Below are positions 1 through 8,905 of a DNA stretch of 19,679 nucleotides, in pieces. The notes under the pieces are model-generated. The model was not told the origin of the DNA. It was given only the letters and a program-made list of their open reading frames with translations, and searched no databases. Each line of letters opens with the position of its first letter. Position 1 is the stretch's first letter. The translations under genes and the position numbers were made by a program. The DNA comes from Desulfobia sp. (GTDB lineage Bacteria; Desulfobacterota; Desulfobulbia; Desulfobulbales; SURF-16), in assembly GCA_030608985.1 (NCBI GenBank), contig JAUWDC010000001.1:1-19679 (forward strand), written 5' to 3'.

Positions 1-75
1 AAACTTTACCAAACGAAATGGCTTTAATCTGGCGATGTCCGGTGCCGTATCACTCTTCAGGTATTGTTCACTCAC
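1..75 (-). CDS. 5' end of an unidentified ORF, cut by the window edge
   Basis: A frame opens at a GTG (73-75) that overlaps the TGA stop of the radical SAM gene and runs without a stop to base 1, giving 25 codons. The peptide ends in LKPFRLVKF. A GGAG sequence lies about six bases upstream of the GTG, inside the end of the radical SAM gene, so translational coupling is plausible. A second GTG one codon upstream is an equal candidate. The radical SAM-linked DUF2344 family often accompanies such genes and would be a reasonable guess, but 25 residues are too few to assign a family. Confidence 0.45.
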   Translation of the reverse strand, partial: MSEQYLKSDTAPDIARLKPFRLVKF

Positions 76-1825
76 CACATACTCCACATCGCGTGCATGT
101 TTCAGGCTGACAGGGACCTGTCTTTTTACTGTCTAGGCCTCGTTGATATTCTTTCCATAGAAATTCACGGCTGATACCATGATCGATGATATCCCATGGC
201 AGAATTTCATCCTGCTCTCTTTGTCGAATATAATCATCAGGGTCGACTCCATGATCCCGGAACTGCTGTCGCCAATTTCGTCTCGAATCTGCCATGGCAA
301 GCAACACTTCAGCCAGACGGCGATCTCCTCTGGCAAGCACGGCCTGAAGGAACGCATTTTCAGGTTTCTCTATACTGAGGCGAAGATTAGAAAAACCAAC
401 AAATGCCTTTCGAAGATATTTTATTTTTTTCTTCAAAGGACCGAGGCCGGCAAACGCACAGAATTGAAAAGGAGTCCACGCTTTAGGAACAAAGGGGTTA
501 ACACTCAGAGTGATAGTGGGCAGATGGCCTCTGGACCGTCCAATATCATTTACTTCCTCTTGTACCCGTATAACTAGCCTAACAAGTTCAGCAAGATCCT
601 CTTCTTCCTCAGTCGGCAGACCGATCATAAAATAGAGTTTCAGATTTACCACCCCGCCGGTAACCAGAATATTGGCAGCAGACAAAACATCGTCTTCAGT
701 AATACCTTTGTTAATTACCCGGCGAAGCCGTTCTGAAGCACCGTCTGGTGCTATGGCCGCCGTTTTGATAGCACTTTTCTGGAGGAGTTGGATCAACTCT
801 GGAGTTATGGCATCCGCTCGCAACGAAGAAAAAGAAAGAGAACAGGATGATGACAGTAGGTGCTCGGCAACTTTCGCTAAATCTTCCGGCCTTGCCATTT
901 CCATTCCCAGCAGGCCAACCCTGGAAATAGATGCGGGTTTCTCCTGAAAGGCTCTGATGATAGCATCCGCAGACCAGAGACGAGGAGGTCGGTATACAAA
1001 CCCTGCGGCACAAAATCGGCATCCTCGACTGCATCCACGACCTAATTCGGCCAGATACAGGTCTCCAAATTCCGTATCCGCTGTCAGAAGCCTTGAGTGG
1101 CCGCTGATTGCTGCAGAATCAAGAACCGTTTTCTTTACTCTTGGTGGTGCTCCGTGCTGTGCTTGAATTTTTATTAATGTTGAGCCCTCATATATCATTT
1201 CATAGAGATGCGGTACATAACAGCCAGGTACCGTAACAGCTATTTCCCGCAAAAAGCTCTCTCGATCACCACCATTTCCTGATTCATATTTTTCCAGCAA
1301 ACAATCTATAAACTGCGGCAAAGAAGATTCTGCCTCGCCCAGGAGGAAAATATCCACAAAAGGAGCCAGGGGCTCCGGATTTATAAAAGTAGCAACGCCA
1401 CCGCCGATAATAAGGGGAACATCGGCTCTCTTGAGGGAATCATCCCGACGTTTTGCGGACAGCGGTTCGATTTCTGCGTATCGAAATAACCTAAGAAGAT
1501 TCACGTAATCCTGCTCAAAACTCAGAGCACAAAAATAAACAGGAAAGTCCGCAAGTGGACGGCTTGATTCAACAGAAAGGGGCCTTCTCCCTTTTTCCGG
1601 TAGAAAGACACGTTCACAAACGATATTTGGATGCTCATTGGCCAAGGCATAGACGTGTTGCATACCCAGATTGGACATGCCGACCTGATATACATTAGGG
1701 TAGACAAGGGCGATGGGCAGTTTCCCTGTCCATTTCTTGTGGATTGTGCCGATTTCAGAAAATTGCTTGTGCTGTATCTTACTGACGCTGCGGGGAGAGG
1801 ATCGTTTTGCGGAAAAAATTCCCAT
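68..1825 (-). CDS. B12-binding-domain radical SAM protein (COG1032 type)
   Basis: This 585-residue protein has an N-terminal cobalamin-binding-like region (about residues 35-170, with VGMSNLGMQ, CERVFLPE and GGGVATFINPEPLAP). A radical SAM core follows, whose 4Fe-4S motif CSRGCRFC is at residues 265-272 (CxxxCxxC). The C-terminus carries four more cysteines (572, 577, 580, 583; CX4CX2CX2C), which could bind a second cluster or metal. Such proteins cleave S-adenosylmethionine to start radical chemistry; the substrate of this group is unknown to me. The gene begins 18 bases after the stem-loop terminator that closes ftsZ, and no Shine-Dalgarno sequence is visible before the ATG at 1825, so the start and the transcript are uncertain. 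It is probably not functionally tied to division. Confidence 0.88.
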   Translation of the reverse strand: MGIFSAKRSSPRSVSKIQHKQFSEIGTIHKKWTGKLPIALVYPNVYQVGMSNLGMQHVYALANEHPNIVCERVFLPEKGRRPLSVESSRPLADFPVYFCALSFEQDYVNLLRLFRYAEIEPLSAKRRDDSLKRADVPLIIGGGVATFINPEPLAPFVDIFLLGEAESSLPQFIDCLLEKYESGNGGDRESFLREIAVTVPGCYVPHLYEMIYEGSTLIKIQAQHGAPPRVKKTVLDSAAISGHSRLLTADTEFGDLYLAELGRGCSRGCRFCAAGFVYRPPRLWSADAIIRAFQEKPASISRVGLLGMEMARPEDLAKVAEHLLSSSCSLSFSSLRADAITPELIQLLQKSAIKTAAIAPDGASERLRRVINKGITEDDVLSAANILVTGGVVNLKLYFMIGLPTEEEEDLAELVRLVIRVQEEVNDIGRSRGHLPTITLSVNPFVPKAWTPFQFCAFAGLGPLKKKIKYLRKAFVGFSNLRLSIEKPENAFLQAVLARGDRRLAEVLLAMADSRRNWRQQFRDHGVDPDDYIRQREQDEILPWDIIDHGISREFLWKEYQRGLDSKKTGPCQPETCTRCGVCGE

Positions 1826-1842
1826 TATTGGTGCGTTAAAAT

Positions 1843-1871
1843 GAAAAAGCCAGAGGCTGAAAGCTCTGGCT
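1843..1871 (-). terminator. Intrinsic terminator after ftsZ
   Basis: On the minus strand an 8-bp perfect stem (AGCCAGAG paired with CTCTGGCT, 1864-1871 and 1848-1855) encloses an 8-base loop and is followed by a run of five T and then more T-rich sequence. It starts 6 bases beyond the ftsZ stop codon. This is the expected end of the dcw transcript and separates it from the radical SAM gene. Confidence 0.85.
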
Positions 1872-1876
1872 GTTTA

Positions 1877-3055
1877 TTAATTTTCATTCCGTCGAATGAA
1901 AGTAGGCTCATCAAGAAGCTCTTCATCCAGAACATTAAAAGTGTATCGCTTCTTTCTCGTGCCGGTAGACATACCCGGCTTGGCCGAATCCTGTTCACGA
2001 CCACCCTCACCAAAAGGAAGCGAGGTCTGGGCCGGTTCTTTTTCTGATTTTGTCACAAGCTGGGTTACTTTTTCAGGAAGAGATTCCATTTCCTCTTCTT
2101 CTTTGATACCTGTGGCAATAACAGTGACTCTCAACTCTTCACCAAGTGACTCATCAAAGATAACACCAAGAATAATATTTGCGTCGTCGTGTACTTCCTC
2201 ATAAATTTTACTGGTCGCTTCAGTCACCTCGGCCATAGTCAAGGTATCCTCTCTCGCAGAGATATTGACCAATACACCTTTGGCTCCATCTATACTGATA
2301 TCCTGAAGGAGCGGACTGGCTATAGCCATGCTTACAGCTTCCGAGGCCCTCTTTTCACCAACACTCACACCTGCACCCATCAGTGCCGGTCCCATCTCAT
2401 TCATTACAGTACGGACATCGGCAAAATCAGGGTTAATATATCCAGGGAGATTAATCAAGTCTGTGATACCCTTGACAGCCTGGACCAAAACATCATCAGC
2501 CATTTTCATACCATCAACAAAGGTCGTATGTCGCTGGGTGAGGGAGAGAATCCTGTCGTTAGGAATTGTAATAATGGTATCAACGTGTTTTTTAAGTTCT
2601 TCCCAACCGGCTTCTGCATTTTTCATTCGAGCACGGCCTTCAAAAACGAACGGTTTTGTGACAACAGCGACGGTTAATGCTCCAAGCTCTTTACTGACCC
2701 TTGCAACAACAGGAGCGCCTCCTGTACCCGTGCCACCGCCGAGACCAGCAGTAACAAAGACCATGTCACTGTCTTTAAGCGACTCCCTGATTTGATCAAT
2801 GCTCTCTTCTGCTGATTCCCGTCCACGTTCCGGGTTAGCCCCAGCTCCCAGGCCTTTACTGATTTCAGCGCCAATCTGCAGTTTCAAATCAGCCCTGGAA
2901 TGCTCAAGGGCCTGCAGATCCGTATTGGCAGCAATAAACTCAACACCCTGGAGTTTGCTCTCCACCATTGTGTTGATTGCATTGCCGCCACCACCGCCAA
3001 CGCCGATCACTTTTATTTTAGCCCTCGATGAGTTTTCCGCCAACGTGAACTCCAT
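1877..3055 (-). CDS. ftsZ: Cell division GTPase FtsZ
   Basis: FtsZ is the tubulin homologue that polymerises into the Z ring at midcell. The 392-residue protein has the tubulin signature GGGTGTGG at residues 106-113, the glycine-rich nucleotide loop GVGGGGGNA near 18-26, and the T7 synergy loop NPDFAD at 208-213 that completes the GTPase site of the neighbouring subunit. A variable linker follows, and the C-terminal peptide DEPTFIRR, which in the family binds FtsA and other partners, ends the protein. A strong ribosome-binding site (AGGGGGA) precedes the ATG. It follows ftsA after 105 bases, a gap that holds a possible private promoter, and it ends in an intrinsic terminator. Length and motifs are ordinary. 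Confidence 0.98.
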   Translation of the reverse strand: MEFTLAENSSRAKIKVIGVGGGGGNAINTMVESKLQGVEFIAANTDLQALEHSRADLKLQIGAEISKGLGAGANPERGRESAEESIDQIRESLKDSDMVFVTAGLGGGTGTGGAPVVARVSKELGALTVAVVTKPFVFEGRARMKNAEAGWEELKKHVDTIITIPNDRILSLTQRHTTFVDGMKMADDVLVQAVKGITDLINLPGYINPDFADVRTVMNEMGPALMGAGVSVGEKRASEAVSMAIASPLLQDISIDGAKGVLVNISAREDTLTMAEVTEATSKIYEEVHDDANIILGVIFDESLGEELRVTVIATGIKEEEEMESLPEKVTQLVTKSEKEPAQTSLPFGEGGREQDSAKPGMSTGTRKKRYTFNVLDEELLDEPTFIRRNEN

Positions 3056-3115
3056 TGCATTCCCCCTGCATTTTTTGCTTCAATTCGTCTCAATTTTCCC
3101 CAAGTGAAGCATATA

Positions 3116-3143
3116 TATATAATACTTATTATTTTAGTCTCAA
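3116..3143 (-). promoter_or_regulatory. Possible sigma70-type promoter before ftsZ
   Basis: The 105-base ftsA-ftsZ gap contains, on the minus strand, TTGAGA (3138-3143) followed after 16 bases by TATATA (3116-3121) in a run of alternating A and T, so the -10 could also lie two bases further on. A separate ftsZ promoter is common in dcw clusters because FtsZ is needed in larger amounts. The match is partial and the region is simply AT-rich, so this is a weak call. Confidence 0.33.
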
Positions 3144-3160
3144 ACAAGCGATAAAACAGT

Positions 3161-4393
3161 CTACATCAATTTACCAAACAACCCTTTAATCTTCCGTGCA
3201 AAACCACCTATTCCCGATCTGTTTCTATCAATATAGAGCCGCCCAGTCTCACTTTTTTTACCATAAATTACGAGCCCGACTCCTGTAGCACATTGGGGAG
3301 TATTGACAATGTCGAGAATCCCTCCGATGTGCTGCGGATAACCAATACGGACCGGCAAATCAAAAATCTGCTCTGCCATCTCAACTATGTGGGTAAGCAT
3401 AGAAGTCCCTCCAGTCAGTACCAAACCTGCATTGACCAATGGTTTTGTCCCGGATTCAATCAATTCATCATTTATTAACGTCAACATTTCTTCGATTCTG
3501 GGCTCAAGGATTTCTCCCATAACACGCTGTGACAGCTTGCGGGATTTCCTTCCTCCAACGCTAGGAACCTCAATAGCCTTATCCTTGTCGATGAGTGCTG
3601 ATATTGCACATCCATACTTTTCCTTAAGCCGCTCAGCTTCTTTAAGAGGAGTCCGAAGTCCCACCGAAAGGTCATTGGTAAGGTTATGGCCGCCAACACC
3701 TAATACAAAGGTTTTTTTAATGCAGTTTTCTGCAAAAACCGCCAGGTCTGAAGTGCCTCCACCAATATCAAGTAGAGCTATACCCAGTTCCATCTCCTCA
3801 GGGGTCAATACCGCTTCCGCTGAAGCTATTGGTTCAAGGACAACATCATCTACCTCCAGCCCAGCCCGATTACAGCACTTGATTATATTACGGACTGCCG
3901 TCACCGAACCTGTTACCACATGCACTTCCGTTTCCAGTCGAACTCCTGTCATGCCAAGAGGATCCTGAATACCACCCTGACCATCAACTATAAACTGCTG
4001 GGGAAGAACATGTATAACCTCCTGATCCTGGCTCAGAGGGATAGCTTTGGCATTTTCTACAACCTTATCTATATCGTCCCGCGTTATTTCACTATGTTTG
4101 ACGGCTATAACACCGTCACTGTTAATACCGGTCACATGGCTTCCTGCTATTCCGACATACACAGACGAAATCGTGCATCCCGCCATCATTTCTGCTTCTT
4201 CGATGGCTTTTTTTATGGAATTAACGGTGCCTTCAATATTGACGACAACACCTTTCCGCATACCGATGGAGGGTGAAGCTCCTACCCCGATAATATCAAC
4301 CCTATCTGAAAAGACCTCACCGACCACTGCACAAATCTTTGTGGTCCCGATATCAAGGCCTACAATTAATTCTCCTCTTTCCTGCTTCACCAT
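3161..4393 (-). CDS. ftsA: Cell division protein FtsA, actin-like membrane tether of FtsZ
   Basis: FtsA is an actin-fold ATPase that anchors FtsZ filaments to the inner membrane and recruits later divisome proteins. The 410 residues show the phosphate-1 motif GLDIGTTK (about 12-19), the 1C (SHS2) domain between roughly 85 and 165, the phosphate-2 motif LLDIGGGTSDLAVF (207-220), and the adenosine motif region TGGTSML. The C-terminus GGFARKIKGLFGKLM is the expected amphipathic membrane-targeting helix. A ribosome-binding site AAGGTG lies 7 bases before the ATG. The 136-base gap to ftsQ is filled by a palindromic repeat (see 4411-4525). Nothing in the protein itself looks abnormal. Confidence 0.97.
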   Translation of the reverse strand: MVKQERGELIVGLDIGTTKICAVVGEVFSDRVDIIGVGASPSIGMRKGVVVNIEGTVNSIKKAIEEAEMMAGCTISSVYVGIAGSHVTGINSDGVIAVKHSEITRDDIDKVVENAKAIPLSQDQEVIHVLPQQFIVDGQGGIQDPLGMTGVRLETEVHVVTGSVTAVRNIIKCCNRAGLEVDDVVLEPIASAEAVLTPEEMELGIALLDIGGGTSDLAVFAENCIKKTFVLGVGGHNLTNDLSVGLRTPLKEAERLKEKYGCAISALIDKDKAIEVPSVGGRKSRKLSQRVMGEILEPRIEEMLTLINDELIESGTKPLVNAGLVLTGGTSMLTHIVEMAEQIFDLPVRIGYPQHIGGILDIVNTPQCATGVGLVIYGKKSETGRLYIDRNRSGIGGFARKIKGLFGKLM

Positions 4394-4410
4394 CTTTTAA
4401 CACCTTTTAT

Positions 4411-4525
4411 AAAGTCTCTCACAGAGCTCACAGAGATGCCCAGAAAGAGGTAAGAGTAGACTCCGAATACCCCTGGGGGTACACAGAGAAAAACCTCTGT
4501 GTACTCTGCGCCTCAGTGAGACTTT
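4411..4525. repeat. Complex inverted repeat filling the ftsQ-ftsA gap
   Basis: The outer arms (4411-4435 and 4494-4525) pair imperfectly around CACAGAG/CTCTGTG blocks. Inside is a perfect 9-bp stem (TACACAGAG at 4480-4488, CTCTGTGTA at 4495-4503, 6-base loop), and before it a small palindrome, TACCCC-TG-GGGGTA. Read as protein, the element gives strings such as SHRAHRDAQ and LCVLCASV, which I recall as typical of spurious ORFs from dispersed repeats in many bacterial genomes. It therefore looks like a REP or MITE-like element in the ftsA leader. It stops short of the ftsA ribosome-binding site. Confidence 0.75.
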
Positions 4526-4529
4526 CATT

Positions 4530-5372
4530 TTATTTATTGAAACTTACGAGCACCCTGTTTGCAGATTCCTTTTCTCCATTTCCCAAGCCAGACAAATAAT
4601 TCAAGTCAATAGAGGTCGTGGATGCCAGTTCTTTTTTCCTGTAAAGCCACGACAGAACTTTACTTAATCGACTGTATTTTTTTTTCATTCCACCCTGGCC
4701 AAGATATATTGGGAAAGGGTTATCCGCCAGGTAGAGAGTCAGCTGACCATCAGGACCTACATGAATCTCTGAAATATTCTGTCTGGGGAGAACAGGGTTT
4801 CCGCCGCCGGCATACCTGATAAACCCGAGAGCATCCTGAAGCCATTCTATTCCCTGTTGCTCCTGGTTTTTTTTATTTTTCTCCCTGCCGGTGATGATTG
4901 GATAATCAAGGCTGTCAGTGTGAACTACCGGACAGATTATGACTCCCTTTTTATCAACATAGGCAAGTCTTGACCCTTGGTTGACAATAGCTAAGGGCAC
5001 ACGTTCTCTTATCCTTATATGTAACGCATTGGGCCATTTTCTCTTCACCGTAGCCGACTCAATCCAGTTATTTTTCTCCAAGTGCTTTTTTAACTTTGCG
5101 GTTCGAAGAGCCCACAGGTTTGTCTTGATATCCAAACCGCTCCATGAAAGGACCTCCCTTGTATTGAGACGCTGACAGCCTGTGATATCGACTTTATCGA
5201 CCTGAAAAAAAACAGATCTGCTTACGCCTTGATATATCAATATAAGAATCCCTCCGCCCACAATGACGGTAACGAGTAGTACTGATGCCAGAAGCAAGAA
5301 TTTACCACCAGATCCTTTTTCCTTTGTGCTTCTGCTATAATCAGTGATCGATTTTCTCCGCTTTACTCCCAT
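4530..5372 (-). CDS. ftsQ: Cell division protein FtsQ (DivIB family)
   Basis: FtsQ is a bitopic inner-membrane protein that bridges cytoplasmic and periplasmic divisome parts and, in the family, binds the FtsL-FtsB pair. The 280 residues show a basic cytoplasmic tail, one membrane segment at about 25-48 (LLLASVLLVTVIVGGGILIL), a POTRA domain beginning near residue 54 (VDKVDITGCQRLNTREVLSWSG), and a beta domain to the C-terminus. The ATG lies inside the last codons of murB, overlapping by 10 bases, so the two are probably translationally coupled. The ribosome-binding site is weak. Unlike many dcw clusters, no ddl gene separates murB from ftsQ. Confidence 0.92.
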   Translation of the reverse strand: MGVKRRKSITDYSRSTKEKGSGGKFLLLASVLLVTVIVGGGILILIYQGVSRSVFFQVDKVDITGCQRLNTREVLSWSGLDIKTNLWALRTAKLKKHLEKNNWIESATVKRKWPNALHIRIRERVPLAIVNQGSRLAYVDKKGVIICPVVHTDSLDYPIITGREKNKKNQEQQGIEWLQDALGFIRYAGGGNPVLPRQNISEIHVGPDGQLTLYLADNPFPIYLGQGGMKKKYSRLSKVLSWLYRKKELASTTSIDLNYLSGLGNGEKESANRVLVSFNK

Positions 5373-6367
5373 CCCAGAAATCTAACTTCCGGTTGAAGAC
5401 TTATTCCGGAAGCTTCCTCTACTCTCTGTTGGATAATGTGCATCAATTTGATAATATCTGCGGCAGTGGCAGATCCATCATTCACTATGAAATTCGCATG
5501 AACTGAAGATACTTCTGCGCCCCCTGCCCTGAGACCTTTCAGTCCTGATTCATCGATAAGCTGTCCTGCACTTTTACCCCCTGGAGGATTTTTAAAAAAT
5601 GACCCTCCGGAAGGCTTATTCTGCGGTTGCATATTTTTTCTACTCTCATGGAAATCCTGACATCTTCTTTTTATGCGGGCAGGGTCGCTCTTTTCCAACT
5701 CGAACACGCCTTCAACAGCTATCATGGAATCAGCCTCTCCCCATGACCGGTATGTAAAATCAATCTCATCTCTTTTTCTGGTGATACTGTTGCCTTTTTC
5801 ATCCATCATAGTAACAGAGACAATCACATCTCTTATTTCTTCTCCCCAGGCTCCGGCGTTCATGACAATAGCCCCACCAATTGTGCCAGGAATACCTACA
5901 GCAAATTCAAGTCCTGACAACCCCTTTTCGACAGACCAGTTCACCAAACCTGAGAGGCTATGACCTGCCTCGACCTTGATCTGAACTAAATCTGCTGACT
6001 CTTCTACTATCTGACGAGAAGAAAAATTATGGCCAAAAACTATAACCACACCCTTGACTCCCTTATCACTGACAACAATATTGCTTCCTCTGCCTATAAC
6101 ATGCCAGGGAACATTAATCTTCCGAAGCCCCTGTATCAGCTGCGACAACTCTTTTACACCTCGAGGAAAAACAAGCGCTTCAGCGGCTCCGCCTACCCGG
6201 AACGTGGTATAGGAGGTCAAGGTGGTATTCCATAACATTTCACCACTCCAGAAATCAGCCATTTCATCATTGAATACTGGTAACCAGTCAGGCATTTTTT
6301 CTCCGTTCTTTTCTATCGACGGCATTATTGTCTGATACTTCCTGGTGCAGTTTTCCCCAACATTCAT
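5363..6367 (-). CDS. murB: UDP-N-acetylenolpyruvoylglucosamine reductase MurB
   Basis: MurB is a cytoplasmic FAD enzyme that reduces UDP-GlcNAc-enolpyruvate to UDP-MurNAc with NADPH. Visible motifs are the FAD-binding GRGSNIVVSD (near residue 92), EFAVGIPGTIGGAIVMNAGAWG (flavin contacts), TYRSWGE, SGGSFFKNPPGGKSAGQLID with the serine expected to act as proton donor, and SSVHANFIVN. I chose the ATG at 6365-6367 (334 residues) because AGGGAGA lies nine bases upstream. A TTG at 6376 overlapping the murC stop would add three residues. About 45 residues precede the first conserved segment (TTLTSYTTFRVGG), a little more than usual. The 3' end overlaps ftsQ. Confidence 0.95.
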   Translation of the reverse strand: MNVGENCTRKYQTIMPSIEKNGEKMPDWLPVFNDEMADFWSGEMLWNTTLTSYTTFRVGGAAEALVFPRGVKELSQLIQGLRKINVPWHVIGRGSNIVVSDKGVKGVVIVFGHNFSSRQIVEESADLVQIKVEAGHSLSGLVNWSVEKGLSGLEFAVGIPGTIGGAIVMNAGAWGEEIRDVIVSVTMMDEKGNSITRKRDEIDFTYRSWGEADSMIAVEGVFELEKSDPARIKRRCQDFHESRKNMQPQNKPSGGSFFKNPPGGKSAGQLIDESGLKGLRAGGAEVSSVHANFIVNDGSATAADIIKLMHIIQQRVEEASGISLQPEVRFLGWE

Positions 6368-6372
6368 AGTCG

Positions 6373-7758
6373 TCAATCTCCCTGTTTCGCCAATCGTTCC
6401 AGAATTTCTTCACCAGCCTGATAAATATTACCTGCACCCAGAGTCAACACTATATCTTCATCACAGAGCAGCGGTAACACTTCATCCGGCAATTGCTTAA
6501 TATTTTCTACGAATAAAGCATGTTTCTGGCCATGCTTCTTGATTCCTGCCAGTAATTTTTCTCCTGAAACGCCAGGAATAGGCTGCTCGCTGGCAGCATA
6601 AATTTCTGTTATTACGAGAAGATCCGACTCATGAAAAGCAGTACAAAACTCTTTAAACAGACCCTGGGTGCGTGAGTATCGATGAGGTTGAAAAATAACA
6701 ACCAGGCGTCTCCGAGGCCATGCATCCCTAAGGGCCGCTAATGTTGCTCTTATCTCCGTAGGGTGATGCCCATAATCATCTATGACTGTAATTTTGCCAG
6801 CTTCTCCTTTTATCTGAAGCCGCCGCTGCACACCTGAAAAACTAGCTAGAGCAGAGGAAATTTGCGGAAAGGGAATTTCCAGTTCCAACCCTACTGCAAT
6901 GGCAGCCAAGCTGTTAAGAACATTATGCTTTCCGGGTGATGACAATCTGACAGCACCTAACACTTGGCGTTCTGCACATACCTCAAAATGGGTTACGAAT
7001 CCTTCTGTCTTTAATTCACGGGCATATAAATCTGCCTGGGCTGACAGTCCGTATGTGATGACCCGTTTCTTTATCTGTGGCAACAGGTCAGCGATATTCG
7101 GGTCGTCAAGACAGACAATAGCTGCACCGTAAAATGGAATTTTATTTATAAACTGTAAAAAAATATCTTTTATCTCTTCAATATCCTTGTAAAAATCAAT
7201 ATGCTCGAAATCAATATTGGTCACAACTTCCACCACCGGTGAAAGCTGCAGAAAAGACCCGTCGCTTTCATCAGCCTCTGCAACCAGAAACTCTCCATCA
7301 CCCAATTTTGCATTTGTCCCCAGGCTGTTGACCTTTCCTCCGATTACTACAGTGGGATCCAGACCTGCCTGGGCAAGAATCCATCCGGTCAAAGATGTTG
7401 TCGAGGTTTTGCCATGACTGCCGGCTATGGCAATTCCAAATTTTTTCAACCGCATCAGTTCTGCAAGCATTTCAGCTCTGGGGATAACTGGAATATGAGC
7501 CTCAACAGCTGAGATTACTTCCGGATTGTCTTTCTGAACAGCAGAAGAAGTGACGACAACATCAGCACCAGCAATCCACTCAGCATTATGGCCCTGATGA
7601 ACAACTCCTCCAAGCTCACTGAGTCTTCTGGTTATATCTGACTCTCGCAGATCAGAACCGCTTACCTTATACCCAAGGTTTAAAAGCAACTCAGCGATAC
7701 CGCTCATTCCAATGCCGCCTATTCCGACAAAATGTATCTGTTTTGTTTTTTTATACAC
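6373..7758 (-). CDS. murC: UDP-N-acetylmuramate--L-alanine ligase MurC
   Basis: MurC adds L-alanine to UDP-MurNAc in the cytoplasm, the first of the ATP-driven amino acid additions. The 461 residues show the N-terminal Rossmann motif [14 protein letters not shown] (10-23), the P-loop [10 protein letters not shown] (113-122), [21 protein letters not shown] and [10 protein letters not shown], the last being a MurC hallmark. The first codon is GTG (7756-7758). No Shine-Dalgarno sequence is visible before it, and conserved residues begin so close to it that no later start is possible. A tandem 7-base repeat (7771-7798) occupies the place of a normal leader. MurC and MurB are separate genes, not fused. 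Confidence 0.96.
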   Translation of the reverse strand: MYKKTKQIHFVGIGGIGMSGIAELLLNLGYKVSGSDLRESDITRRLSELGGVVHQGHNAEWIAGADVVVTSSAVQKDNPEVISAVEAHIPVIPRAEMLAELMRLKKFGIAIAGSHGKTSTTSLTGWILAQAGLDPTVVIGGKVNSLGTNAKLGDGEFLVAEADESDGSFLQLSPVVEVVTNIDFEHIDFYKDIEEIKDIFLQFINKIPFYGAAIVCLDDPNIADLLPQIKKRVITYGLSAQADLYARELKTEGFVTHFEVCAERQVLGAVRLSSPGKHNVLNSLAAIAVGLELEIPFPQISSALASFSGVQRRLQIKGEAGKITVIDDYGHHPTEIRATLAALRDAWPRRRLVVIFQPHRYSRTQGLFKEFCTAFHESDLLVITEIYAASEQPIPGVSGEKLLAGIKKHGQKHALFVENIKQLPDEVLPLLCDEDIVLTLGAGNIYQAGEEILERLAKQGD

Positions 7759-7770
7759 TGTTGGGGTATA

Positions 7771-7798
7771 GAGTTTAGGGTTTAAGGCTTAGGGTTCT
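7771..7798. repeat. Tandem 7-bp repeat across the murG-murC junction
   Basis: Four adjacent heptamers on the plus strand read GAGTTTA, GGGTTTA, AGGCTTA and GGGTTCT, with consensus near GGGTTTA. They encode the last MurG residues (RTLSLKP) and its TAA stop, and end 12 bases before the murC GTG. Two other heptamer arrays with different unit sequences occur in this cluster, which makes the 7-base period unlikely to be chance. Confidence 0.6.
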
Positions 7799-8899
7799 GG
7801 ACCCCGAAGCCAGTGTAACAATTTCTTTGACAATCACATCCACAGCATCCGGCTTTCCTACTCTTCGGGCAGCCTCTGCCATCCTCTTTCTTTTCTCTCC
7901 ATTGGAGAAAAGCTCCATAATTTCCTCAGCCAATTCTTTGGGATCCAGGTCATCCTGGACAAACATCCTTGCTGCTCCTTCTTCAACTAGAAATTGTCCG
8001 TTCTTCCGCTGGTGATCATCAGCAGCGTAAGGGTAAGGAATCAAAATCATCGGCTTGGCCAATACTGTCATTTCGGCAAGGGTCGTCGCTCCGGCCCGGG
8101 AAATAATGACATCAGCTTCTTTATACACGTATGCCATATCGTCGAAGAAAGCTGCCACCTCTGCATCAAGCCCAATGCGGGAATATTCCTGGGACACCTT
8201 TTTCTCATCATCTTTGCCTGTCTGGTGGATCACCCTAAACGTGTCCAACAATTTCACCTTTACTCGTTCCAGGGCTTCAACAACGAGTATATTCACCTTA
8301 TGGGCTCCCAGACTTCCCCCCAACACCAGCAGTGTTTTCCGGACATCGTCTTTCTTTTCCGGCAACCGTATCAAATCCAAAAGTTCCTTGCGCACCGGAT
8401 TCCCGGACAACATACATTTTCCTCTCGGGAAATACCTTTTACTTTGCGGAAATGATATAAAAATCCGATCAACAAATTTTCCAATGATACGGTTCGCTAA
8501 ACCAGGTACTGAATTCTGCTCCTGGATACAGGTTGCAATTCCCATTAATCTTGCAGCCAGCAGTACAGGTCCTGTTACATATCCTCCCACCCCAAGGACA
8601 AGATCCGGCTTAAACCTGACGATTAACTTCCTTGCCGCTATCAGACTAAAGGGCAGTTGGCACATACTTTTGATACGTGCGCCAACTGTCTTCCCCTTCA
8701 GCCCCTGGCTCGATATAGAGGCAGTTTGAAAGTTACGGCCTGCCAGCACCCTCATGTCAGTATGGCGCTCCGTACCAATAAAGAGCACTTTATTTGCCGG
8801 GGCATAAGCAAGAAATGTTTCTGCTACGGCAATTCCCGGAAAAAGATGGCCCCCTGTTCCTCCACCACTGACAATGAGCCTCAGCCCTTCCTGTCCCAT
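7775..8899 (-). CDS. murG: Lipid II synthase MurG (GlcNAc transferase)
   Basis: MurG is a peripheral inner-membrane GT-B glycosyltransferase that moves GlcNAc from UDP-GlcNAc onto lipid I, giving lipid II. The 374 residues show the N-terminal glycine loop [17 protein letters not shown] (11-27), [15 protein letters not shown] (acceptor side), the second glycine-rich loop [13 protein letters not shown] and the sugar-nucleotide motif [11 protein letters not shown]. An AGAGG ribosome-binding site lies just before the ATG, and the zinc-ribbon gene ends 6 bases upstream. The last seven residues (RTLSLKP) and the stop come from the tandem 7-base repeat, so the native C-terminus has probably been replaced. 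That tail lies beyond the catalytic fold and should be tolerated. Confidence 0.96.
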   Translation of the reverse strand: MGQEGLRLIVSGGGTGGHLFPGIAVAETFLAYAPANKVLFIGTERHTDMRVLAGRNFQTASISSQGLKGKTVGARIKSMCQLPFSLIAARKLIVRFKPDLVLGVGGYVTGPVLLAARLMGIATCIQEQNSVPGLANRIIGKFVDRIFISFPQSKRYFPRGKCMLSGNPVRKELLDLIRLPEKKDDVRKTLLVLGGSLGAHKVNILVVEALERVKVKLLDTFRVIHQTGKDDEKKVSQEYSRIGLDAEVAAFFDDMAYVYKEADVIISRAGATTLAEMTVLAKPMILIPYPYAADDHQRKNGQFLVEEGAARMFVQDDLDPKELAEEIMELFSNGEKRKRMAEAARRVGKPDAVDVIVKEIVTLASGSRTLSLKP

Positions 8900-8905
8900 G
8901 AACCT

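Noticed and set aside
4339..4599. 86-codon plus-strand ORF across the ftsQ-ftsA gap
   Set aside because: It is produced by the palindromic repeat, and both its ends lie antisense to ftsA and ftsQ.
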